Of a DNA stretch of 64,000 nucleotides, positions 54,838 to 64,000 are shown one piece after another. The notes beneath the pieces are model-generated. The model saw only the letters and a list, made by a program, of their open reading frames with translations, was not told where the DNA came from and ran no database searches. The stretch comes from Rhizoclosmatium globosum (lineage: Eukaryota > Chytridiomycota > Chytridiomycetes > Chytridiales > Chytriomycetaceae). Numbering within the stretch: position 1 is the stretch's first letter; each line of letters starts with the position of its first letter. The stretch spans positions 1 to 64,000 of the forward strand of contig MCGO01000016.1 of assembly GCA_002104985.1 (NCBI GenBank), given 5' to 3'. The position numbers were made by a program, and so were the translations under genes.

Positions 54838-57583
54838 TTACTTCAACAAATTCCGAACTTCGTCCACTTTCTTCCAAGTCTCAGTAAGCAGCTTGAATCT
54901 AAATTGGAGGAATATTTGGTCAGTCAAAAACGAAAGCAAAAACTGCAAAGAACTCAACTCGAAAGCCAACGCCTCATCCATCTTCTGCACTTGCAGAGCA
55001 TCCAAGAGCACTTCCTCACTTCGAGCGAAACTCTTTCCAACTTGAGCTTTGACGGTTTCCGCCTGCTTCAACAACAACTCCTTCTGTCGCTGAACCTGTC
55101 CTAACCGAGGTTTCAAATGACTCCGAATTCGGCTCCCCAGTTCCTTCAACTCTTCCATAAATGCTAATTCAGCAGGACTCAATTCAGGCTGCGTCTGATC
55201 CATCAACAATTGAAGAACAGCATCGACACGAGAATGCATCGATTCTAGATTCTTTTGTGTTTTCTCCACACGTTCATCGAGACGGCGAGACTGCTCCGTG
55301 AGATTGTTTTCAACGATGGCTTGGTATGATTCAAGGGCCTTGTGTTGTTTGATGGCTTCTTCTTGAACATCCTCGACACGGTGCTGGACTGTGAGTCCAG
55401 CGGCTTTGATTGCTGCAATGTCTGTACGAATTTCGGTCACTTTTTGGGCCATAGTTTTCAAGAGGGCGTCGTCGTCAATCGGCTCTGCAGTGTCCTTTTG
55501 AGAGACAATGAGTGGTTGCTGTTTGTTGAGGATTGCTGGGGTTTCAAAGGGTGCTTTGATTTTGGTTCATATGGGACAATATTGATGGTGGATTTTGGAA
55601 GCGGGGTTGTTGAGGACACTGGTTTGTTGGAGAGGGATAGCTTGGTCGGATGAATAATGGATGGCAAGCAATTGGTTTGAGGAAGTAGTGACAAGGAACG
55701 AGTATCCAGAAGAATATCGCCAATAACTGTAAACGAAGAGATTGTATCTTTGGGGCTGTAATGAAGAGATTGTCAGTTGGCCAAGGGTATTCATATGAAG
55801 TTACCTGAAATCAAGGTCCACCAAACACTGCACATCACTTGAAATGTGTGTTTCGCTGTTAAATAGCTCCTTAGGTCCTCCTCTTGGTTGAGTTTGGGTC
55901 ACGGGTCGTAAAGAAACCAAATGAGCTCCCTTAGAATGAGAAACAAAGAAAGCATCTGAATGATTGGGGTCAGTGTGAATCTTGATTCCAGCGTTGGCTT
56001 CTTCAGTTGGATACACAAGTTGAATTCGTTCATACAATAGGAAGGTTGGTGCACTTCCTTCAAGATCCTATTCCAAACCTTTCAGCATGATTTTCCCATA
56101 TAGCAATGTTTAACTAACCTCTTCGGGAAGATTCCATTTTGCACACACTTTACCAACTTCGACACACACATTCAAGGTCCCACTTTCAAAGGCAGCAACA
56201 AACACACTGGTTGCTTCAGTCTCCAATGAAAACAAATCCACCGCAAAGTCATCGTCTCCAGCACCACTTCCATCTTCGGGTACCAATGAAACTGGTCCTT
56301 GACGTGTTGGTACCAGTTTTGCCTGCAAATTCCGAGACACTGAGAACCCAATCACATCTGAGGGTAACTGTTCCTGCATTCCAGCATTTGCGCTGTCAAT
56401 TGCTTCATCAAGCCATCGGTTACGCCAATAAAACTGTTTCTCAAGGAATACTTTGTTCTTGCCAGATTTTGTTGATTTCCATTCACTTTCGTTGAAAGAT
56501 TTGAGGAGAGTGAGATATGTGTAACTCCAAACGCTGATTTTTTGACAAATGTGAGTGAATACATGGACGTAGAATAAATAGACTCTTTTCCTCACCTTTT
56601 GAAAGGAATAAACGGACAGACTACGTAAATGTGGCCACTTTTCATTAATCCATAAACAGCGAATGGCGTCCATCCTTGAAAGGTTTCTGAATTTGGCGAA
56701 ACTGAGGAGGACCGCGAGAGAGGAGAGTGACCAAACGCAAACGATACTGCTTCGCGTTCATCCAAGTCAATACCAAACACACCTTTTGAGTTTGTGCGTT
56801 TAACAGGACTTGGGTTAGTAGACGATGGCGATTTGTAGGAGCGTATTCACTCTGATCAGAAAAGTAGGCGACTTGTTCTGGCTCGCTTGGGTCTGATGAC
56901 ATGTCGTACATTCTTGAATACAAGGTAGCCTTACATTGAGCGGTATCAATTACAAACCTCAGAATTCCATCAGCAGTGAGAACAACGAGATGACAATGGC
57001 TTTCACTGAGAGGGTGCCATGCAACCTTTGCAATTGGAGAGCTGTTCTGCGAATGATACACGTCACCAATAGTGTGCAATCTGGGCTGAGTTATTAATAA
57101 TAAGCTCAAGCAAGAAAGAGAAAGCGTACTTGACTTCTCTGACAGTTTGTAAAGTCTCCGAGGTCTTCAAAGCAGCAGAGTACTTGAGCGAAGGTGGCAG
57201 GACCATAACTGCCACGTGAAATTCACCCGCCAGTGCCAGCAGCTTCCCATTAGAGCTAAGAGCCAGCGACTTAACTTCGAAGGGAACGCCAGGCGAGAGT
57301 TCCTTTCCAAGGCACCACAGTCAGCAACGCACAGACCCAAGAAACACCAAACAACACACCTGAATCGCGGCCTTCGAATTCTCCGCCGATTTCTTCACAC
57401 GCGCAAGGTTCAACAGACGCACGACGGACCCGCTCGTTGATGCCGTCACTGAAACACAGTCGCTGTCGCCAGTCGTTGTTCCGCGAACAACACGAGTGAA
57501 GTACTGGCACTGGCGCTGCTTGCTGGAAACAGTGTTGGCGCAAGACTTGGAAGCGCAGTGAGCCACGAAGATCCAACTGTCAT
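54838..57583 (-). CDS. Nup88/Nup82-type nucleoporin
   Basis: A beta-propeller nucleoporin of the cytoplasmic face of the pore. The start MTVGSSWLTALPSLAPTLFP at 57583 fits the family, then a one-base shift near 57440 leads to SVVRLLNLARVKKSAENSKA. Propeller blocks include VKSLALSSNGKLLALAGEFH, VAWHPLSESHCHLVVLTADG, FGIDLDEREAVSFAFG and the signature FAVYGLMKSGHIYVVCPFIP. The C-terminal ~200 residues (55461-54838) are coiled coil (EEAIKQHKALESYQAIVENN, EELKELGSRIRSHLKPRLGQ), the part that in yeast binds partner nucleoporins. Short introns interrupt the propeller. The stop overlaps AATAAA. It lies 180 bp downstream of NF-YA on the same strand. Confidence 0.8.
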
Positions 57584-57763
57584 CTTGGGTGTGTGTTTAA
57601 GACAAAAAGAAAGCAGTAACTTATTAATCTTTAAATTATGTAGAGAACACCACAAAAACCAAAACTACTCTGCACCCCGCGACAACTGTCCATTCCCTTC
57701 CATCCTCCCCCCCCACACTAGCAGCAGCCGCAGCAGCAGCAGCAACCATTGCAATCGCTTCCA

Positions 57764-58510
57764 TCACACCCCACCACTTCCACTTGCTTCCACCTCCTTC
57801 AACGCCGCCAACTCAGCTGCACTCAAGAACCGCCCTCCAGGTCCTCTCGGTCGTCTCATGGCGTGCTTGTGTCGGCTCTCGTGTGCGTATGGCGTTGTTT
57901 GCTTTCCAACAAGGCCTGGCTTGATTTTGGCCATCAGGCTGCGCGTGCTTCTCTGCGTTTTAGAATTCTGTGGTATTGTTTCACGTTCACGTAGATGGGT
58001 GCTTCTTCTTGTGGTTGTTGGTTTTGTTGTTGGTGTTGAGAGTGGTGGAGTTGTTGGTGAGTTGGATGAGCAGTAGAGTGAGGTGAGACGATTGTTGAAA
58101 ATGTTGCTGGTTATTGTGATGGTGTTGTAATGCGGGCGGTTGGGGCTGGAACTGTGGGGGGAGGTGTTGTTGGAGCAACAACAATGGAGGCTGAGATTGT
58201 TGCTGCTGAAACTGTGCTGATGTTGCTGTTGCTGATGATGATGCTGTTGCTGATGTTGTTGTGCCGATGATTATTAACGGGGATGAATTATATCATGTTG
58301 TTGGTACCGGCGATGGTAATCTGTTGGGGAATACAGTTTCAACCAATCGAACACAATGAACAATGGACAACACTCCTCCCCACTCCTCCGAACCCTAATC
58401 AAAAAACTATACCTTGTGGAGAAGAACCGGGCAATCCCATCGCCAGGTAATGCAGCCGCTGCGGCAGACTCAGAATCAGTCTGAATATCAAGTTGCTGTT
58501 GGAAGTTCAT
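57764..58510 (-). CDS. HAP2: CCAAT-binding factor subunit NF-YA / HAP2
   Basis: The DNA-contacting subunit of the heterotrimeric CCAAT factor. The N-terminus MNFQQQLDIQTDSESAAAAA is followed by an intron and a Gln/His-rich activation-type region. The core then reads PIYVNVKQYHRILKRREARA, the NF-YB/NF-YC interaction helix, and ESRHKHAMRRPRGPGGRFLS, the DNA-binding helix. Between them the frame shifts by one base near 57930 (ARAA, stop; the alternative frame gives LMAKIKPGLVGKQ). The family core is highly conserved and the two halves are in perfect order, so a missing A in the assembly is more likely than a pseudogene. The C-terminus is ELAALKEVEASGSGGV. Confidence 0.85.
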
Positions 58511-59101
58511 GCTTGATCGATCAAAGACAAGTTATAGGCTGATCGGAACGAAGCTTGTAGTTGAGAAGAAGGTTAGTGAAGCGAAAGAAGGCGGCTGGAA
58601 AGCCTGACAGAACCAACAAAGGAGTGGTAAAAGGGAAGCAAACGAGAAGAGGCTGGCGATAAGGCGCCAATCCCGTACATCCCTCTGACAGTTGATGATG
58701 ATGGGGTGACGAAGAGGGGTGAAAGACTGGTTACTCACACAAGCACGGATAAGCCAAAAGAGTAGGAGAGGTTGTGATTGGGTGGAGCAGCGAGCCAATA
58801 GGAAAACGAAGAGCACAAAGAAAAAACCAACCCAATGCCAAAAACGGAAGGTGAAACAGCCGATGGAAATTGTGAAGGAAATAAAGGCAGTCTTAGCAAG
58901 GAGGGTGTTTATATTTAGTTTTCTAGTGAAGAAGTGAGGTGAAATGATACCCAAGCAGTCCCATCACACCAAAAGCCGACAAGTTATTATGGTTGAAAAC
59001 AAATACAGTGGAAATACGAAGATAAATGTCTGCGATTTGGGACAGTCTAATATCACATTAATGACCTTTAAAAAAAGCAGAAGAAAGAAACTTCACAAAA
59101 A
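58511..59101. promoter_or_regulatory. Divergent promoter of NF-YA and the Mbp1-like gene, four CCAAT boxes
   Basis: About 590 bp. CCAAT or its complement ATTGG occurs at 58667-58671, 58777-58781, 58795-58799 and 58832-58836. This suggests that the CCAAT factor may act on its own promoter or on the neighbour. No MCB box (ACGCGT) was noticed here. Confidence 0.5.
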
Positions 59102-61339
59102 ATGACTGCTAAAGATGCTGAAGTAACAATCAAGACAAGCACCTACTCCAATACGCCCGTGATTGAGTTGATATACAAGGGCATGTCAGTTTTGCGTCGA
59201 TCTGGGTATTTGGCCATCAATGGCACGCAAATCCTGACTATCGGAGGAGTTACTGAACGAGCGAAACGTGCACGCATATTGGACGTTAAATGCATCGGAG
59301 AGGGGTGGCCTGTTGAGAAAGTGCAGGGCGGGGCTGGAAAGTTTCAAGGCACATGGTGAGTTAAAAGACTTCTTTTTTGTGTGTTGGATTGTGGTTGGTT
59401 GTGTGTAAGAGAGGGTTTCTCGAAAAATCTCTTTTGCCTTCAATGCAACAACAACACGCAACATCACTTTGCAGGACAATGAGGCTAATGCTGGTACCAG
59501 GATGCCGGTTGTACACGCACTGCAGCTGGCTAAGGACTACGGGGTTGAGAAGATTGTGCAGCAGCTCGTAGACTATGTCCCGCCAGCCAACTCAGCAGCA
59601 GCCTCCGTGATCTCAGTGCAAAAGAAGGCGGTCTGTTCTTCGACCTTCACTCTGTTACCACCACTAAACCACCTCTTTCTCTGCACCAAACAACAGACAA
59701 TCCCGGAAGCGGAACATCGACACCGGTTGGGCAGCCGGGACGACGCGGACGCAGAAAGGCCACGGACGACGGCGGAAACCAAGTGCCCGCAAAGAAACAG
59801 CGCACGGACGACTCGGAAGACGAGGTCTTTGCCGCGCCTTCAAAACCACTTCTTTTTGTTCGCCCAGATGCAACTAGAGCGACAAGTCAAAGGCATTCTC
59901 TCCCTCTTCATCTCTTCGACTCCTCAAACTACTACTGCTACAAAGAAGTCTTGGCCAGACTATCTGTCGCTGGCCACTCCTCTTGATGTGAAGGGTAACA
60001 CGGCAGTGCACTGGGCTGCCTCACTAGGACATACTGACACTCTGCAAGAGATCTTGGCCTTTGCTGCAACCCACAAGGATAACCCTCTCACAAGTGTAAA
60101 CTATGCTCAAGAAACTGCTCTAATGCGCGCCCTCCATCTTCCAAACAACCACATCCGCAAGTCATCTCATTCTTTCCCTTCTACCACAAAGGACTTGCTG
60201 CACCTGAAAGATGCACACAACCAGACTCTTTTCCATCATGCTGTTGCATCGGTCATTGCATCGTCCATCTCAATTGAAGCCTGTGTATATTACTTGTCCT
60301 GCATCAAGGATGTCTTTGGGCTATTGCATCCAGCACAAGAGGGTGCATATCCTCATCCGCTTCTACCACTTCTTCGTCTTCTTCCTTGAAACTTGAATCT
60401 TCCAGTGTTTCGTTTTTGAATGAAAAGGACTGGAATGGTGACACGGCACTCAGTCTTGCTCGTCGTTGTATTCCTGGTGCCGGACCCATTGCAGATTTGC
60501 TGATTTCAATGGGTGCTTCTGATATACCGACCCTGTGTCATTTGAAGGTATTGTTCATGCCGTTACGAAACTAAAAAATACTCACCTTTTGGTACAGCTG
60601 CGAAGAAAGCTGATGCCATCGCAGCAAAAGAAAAGCAATGGACATTGACTTGGTTTCCCCTATTCCGATCCCTGCGACCGCTGTTGAGCCTCCTAAACCA
60701 CACACTGACGACACAACGCCTTTCTTGGGCAACCCTGAATTTGTCGCTAAATCGCAAGAAATCCAAACAACCAGTCTTACCTTAATGAATGAACTTTCAA
60801 CAGTGTATGCAAAAGCTCTTCACTCTCAGGAGTTGGCGTTGATTGAAGCCGAAGATCATGTCTCAGGCCTGATGGACAAAGTTGCAGAGTTGCGGAAAAA
60901 GAACAAGGGCTTGAGAGGACAGAATGTGAAATTGAGCGAGACCGCACATCGTATTGGAATGATTCAAAAGAGTATTGAGGCGGAACTTGCTGCTCCAATC
61001 AAGCTAGAGCAGCAAGTTCCTATCAAAGAGAATGCAGGATCTGCTGCTGTTTCTGAACTGGGAGAGACAGACGCGCTGATGCGAGACGCTGATAATACGA
61101 ATCCTCTTGGAAATTTGGAGCAAGAAATTGAACGCCTGCAAGCGAGGTTTGATGAACTTGAAGAAGAAGGGAGACGGTTAGGGCTCCAAAAGACGGCATT
61201 AAGAGTGCATGGACATGGAGACTTTTCAGAGTCTGTGAGTAAGATGCGGAAGATTATTGCATTCTCGTGTCAGGTTCCGATGGATCAAATCGATCAGTAC
61301 TTGGAACCTTTACTGGCAGCTTTGCAAAGCACTGTGTAG
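59102..61339 (+). CDS. MBF-type transcription factor (Mbp1/Swi4/Res family)
   Basis: The KilA-N/APSES DNA-binding domain spans exon 1 and exon 2: SGYLAINGTQILTIGGVTER, AKRARILDVK, then EKVQGGAGKFQGTW. Intron 59356-59500 follows, and MPVVHALQLAKDYGVEKIVQ continues the domain in phase 0 with the Trp codon split. A basic linker (GRRGRRKATDDGG, PAKKQRTDDSEDE) follows, then ankyrin-type repeats (KGNTAVHWAASLGHTDTLQE, DAHNQTLFHHAVA, WNGDTALSLARRCIPGAGPI). The C-terminal helical tail (from 60638) includes NEFxS-like and coiled segments and ends FSCQVPMDQIDQYLEPLLAA. It probably controls G1/S genes. Frame shifts near 59700, 59870 and 60390 look like sequence errors or unplaced introns. AATAAA lies at 61366-61371. 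Confidence 0.85.
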
Positions 61340-61511
61340 AATATCTATAGCTGGAGTATAGCTGGAATAAAATGCTTGTGATCTTCTTTTTTGAATCCAA
61401 AACGAGTGCTGTTTGCTCAAAGAGAGTTCCAACCTCTCCAAGCCAAGCACACCTCATCAGTCACTCTTTTCTACCACCTTCCACACTCACTCCACGTACC
61501 TCATAACCACT

Positions 61512-62989
61512 ATGGCTGACCCGTTGGATGCCTTTCCCACTTTGTTCATCAACGGTCTGCCACCCAACATTACAGAGCTGGACATAGTCAATGTAATGGC
61601 AGACAACCAGATTGAAGCCAAAGTCATTATTGACAAGGACCCAGTGACACAAGCTCCTCGGGTCAAAGTAGTATTCAGATACATCCCAGATGGTGAGCAG
61701 GATGGGTGCCCCTTAAATTGACTACCTTAAACCCTTAACAAACCTTTTATATCAGCTGAACGCTTCTTTGCAACTGTCAATGGCTCTGCATTCTTGGGCT
61801 CCAAAGTACATCTGACCTTCAAAGATCCCAACATGAACTTCTCCAACACATCTGGATCCAAGACGATTGTTGTGAAGCGCATTCCTCTTCAAGTTACTTC
61901 GTTGGAGTTGTATGACGCTGTTAGAGCATTTGGGCGAATCATCTTTTGTAAAGTCATGATGGATCGTGGTGGATTGGAATCGTATGCTCTCTTGCAGTTT
62001 GAAGAGCAATTGGCTGCTGAGCACTGTATCGCTGAGATGAATGGATTCGTTTTGCGAGGAAGTGCTCTGTAAGTACTCTCATAATCCGTTTACTAGCAGC
62101 TGTACTCATATTACAAACTAGCACTTTCAATTGGCAATTCCCCAAGAACTCAAATCACATTTATCCATCCATGCGATCATCGAGTGCAATGTCCAATTAT
62201 AGTCAAATGCAACAGCAACAGCAACGCATGCCTTCTGGGCTTGAAGGCGGTATCAGTCTCGCCGTCAGCGCCGGTTGGACGGAGCAACCACTCACTGAAG
62301 AACCAACAACTCCATATGGTTCATATCCATCACCAAACCGTGCTCACTGGATGATGCGAACCGACCCTTATTCTGACCGCACCAATTCCTCCCCACTTCC
62401 AACCTCTCCACGTACAATTACAATCCTTCCCACAACCGGCTGGCACTCTCGCGCAACTGTGAATGCATCCCTGATTGTGAACGACCCCAAACAACCCGCC
62501 GAACACACATGGGACGAATCCATGACAATCACACTCGATGATTTGAAATCAATCAGTCCTGCCCACGCGGTACTTGCATCCAGTTACGAGTCAGACTTGA
62601 ATAATACCCCTGCCGCGTCACACCGTGACTCTTATTCCTCGAACGGATCGTATTCAGCAGCAGCAGCACCACTATTAGACCCACGCAACTTGTACGTCAA
62701 GAACTTGCCGATTGATCCGATTTTCGATACGCAGGACCTGTATGCGCTCTTTTCAGAATATGGAACAATTGTGTCGGCGAAAGTTATGATGGATGAGGTG
62801 AATTGGGTTAGCAAAGGGTTTGGGTTTGTGAGTTTTCGTGATGAGGAGGAAGCTCGTGTTGCGATGGAGGCGTTGAATGGGTTTGTGTTGGATCCAGTTG
62901 GTGTGCCCAAGGGATTGGTTGTTTGCGTTGCTGAACCAAAAGGGTTTAGAGAGAGAAAGTTGATGGTGTTGCATGGTACTGGCCGATGA
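61512..62989 (+). CDS. Three-RRM RNA-binding protein
   Basis: RRM1 starts at once (PTLFINGLPPNITELDIVNV) and is split by an intron at about 61694-61755. RRM2 is TIVVKRIPLQVTSLELYDAV through ESYALLQFEEQLAAEHCIAE. A second intron lies at about 62070-62121. A Ser/Pro/Gln-rich, probably disordered middle contains MQQQQQRMP. The C-terminal RRM3 is NLYVKNLPIDPIFDTQDLYA with KGFGFVSFRDEEEARVAMEA. The product is about 450 residues. RNP1 is canonical only in RRM3. The protein family is not identified. Possible roles are mRNA stability or translation. Confidence 0.8.
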
Positions 62990-63181
62990 CATTCTGTGCC
63001 TGTGTTACCTAGCGTTGTGTTGTAGTGTTGGTTGCTTGGGAGGTTGTTTGTGCCTCGTATTCTCTTACTGTATTTCTGTTCTATCCTGATGACCTCATTC
63101 TTATTCATGAAACCTCTTTGATGTGATAAACCAGAAACCTCTTTTCATTCTTTTTCTTATTCTTCTTGTCTTCCTAATTTA

Positions 63182-63964
63182 ATGCCACTCAGCAGCCGTT
63201 CAAGCCGCCACCTTGACCTGCTAGTGCAGCATGTCCTTAACTCAGACACTTCGAGTTCAATATCGCTTCAAGATAGAGAGCATCTGTTGAAGTGGCCTTA
63301 TTACTTCACGGAAACAGAATCAAAGGGGACAGACCAAGTTGGATCGGATATCATCAACCAATGCCGCCTCATCTTCCATTCACTGCAACAAGAAGAAGCT
63401 CTGTTGACCGACTTGGGTGTCGCATTGGAGGACCGTACTGAGGAGAGGCTGGCACAATCGGCAAACGATAACAAGAAGCCAACCAAACAACTCAAACACG
63501 CTCTCAAGCTATCAATGAAGTAAAGCCCTCTCTTGGATACGGCGGGATTCTTCTGCATCTGCTCCGAACTCTCCTCCATTGCCGGACACTCCATCCGAGC
63601 CCAATTTGATTGAATCAACGCATATCGTTTGGAAAGTCTACCAACAATTTCACCTCATGTCACCCCTGCCTATTTATTGAACGAATGGAAGGCGTCTTTC
63701 GATTCGGATTCAGATTCTCGATACATGTCAATTTGGAGGCAATATTCCCCTTACTTCAAAATCTGGGACTCTATAGAATCTATCAAATTCATTCAAAGCA
63801 TTCAGTTTTTGGCGTACAGTTATTGGAATCCTGGCTCTATTTGCGTTGGGCCTGTACTTCAAACTGAGGACAAATCTTTGGACGACTATATAATTTCGTC
63901 TGTACCGCCTCGAATGATGTATGCACTAGTAGTTCATGCGAGCACAAGAAAGGTTCACACATAG
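63182..63964 (+). CDS. Unrecognised gene, possibly cut by the window end
   Basis: The first exon has 113 codons (MPLSSRSSRHLDLLVQHVLN through KHALKLSMK). Further open frames join as NLIESTHIVWKVYQQ and ISPHVTPAYLLNEWKASFDS, SRYMSIWRQYSPYFKIWDSI and SIQFLAYSYWNPGSICVGPV, ending STRKVHT. The splice or frameshift points near 63523 and 63640 are not settled. No known domain is recognised. Confidence 0.45.
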
Positions 63965-64000
63965 CTATTTTCGTTCACTCCAACTCCCGAATAGAAGTTT

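Overview
The window is nuclear DNA of a filamentous or early-diverging fungus. The evidence is short GT-AG introns of about 45-55 nt in nearly every gene, an APSES/KilA-N cell-cycle factor of the Mbp1/Swi4 type, a HAP2/NF-YA subunit, a Nup88/Nup82-type nucleoporin, nucleolin/Nsr1-like genes and a chromodomain LTR retrotransposon. I cannot place it below kingdom. Single-base frameshifts recur in otherwise convincing genes, including the single-copy NF-YA, Nup88 and MBF genes, so the assembly probably retains long-read indel errors. Frame breaks alone are therefore not read as gene death.

Layout. (1) 1-4897: satellite array of about 33 units of about 145 bp, each with a 13-bp perfect hairpin, running off the left edge. 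(2) 4899-39239: a giant inverted duplication. The left arm is 4899-21157, the right arm 23559-39239, and the unique centre about 2.4 kb. Each arm carries, from outside in, a PhoD-type phosphatase, an Argonaute, a coiled-coil gene X, a divergent helical gene Y, about 5 kb of AT-rich DNA without a convincing gene, and the 5' part of a homeodomain-HMG gene. In the centre the right copy of that last gene is completed by its true 3' exons. The left copy is cut inside the HMG box and joined to what looks like the C-terminal part of a KDZ transposase. A 555-bp inverted-repeat element with an 11-bp target duplication splits PhoD in the left arm only. (3) 39228-41868: a small membrane/SH3-like gene whose start lies at the outer edge of the right arm, an unresolved gene, and a TMEM242-like gene. 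(4) 41929-54789: three tandem nucleolin-like genes on the minus strand. The third is split by a complete 7.9-kb LTR retrotransposon sitting in a 49-nt intron. (5) 54838-63964: Nup88-like gene, NF-YA/HAP2, a divergent promoter, an Mbp1-like factor, a three-RRM protein, and an unknown gene running off the right edge.

Most unusual items. The LTR retrotransposon carries an exonuclease III/AP-endonuclease-like (EEP) domain between RNase H and integrase, ends in a chromodomain, and has lost its reverse transcriptase core. The Argonaute has lost three of four slicer residues and appears to carry two MID-like segments in tandem. The inverted duplication combines a satellite junction, a transposase-gene chimera and one arm-specific transposon, which gives a readable order of events.
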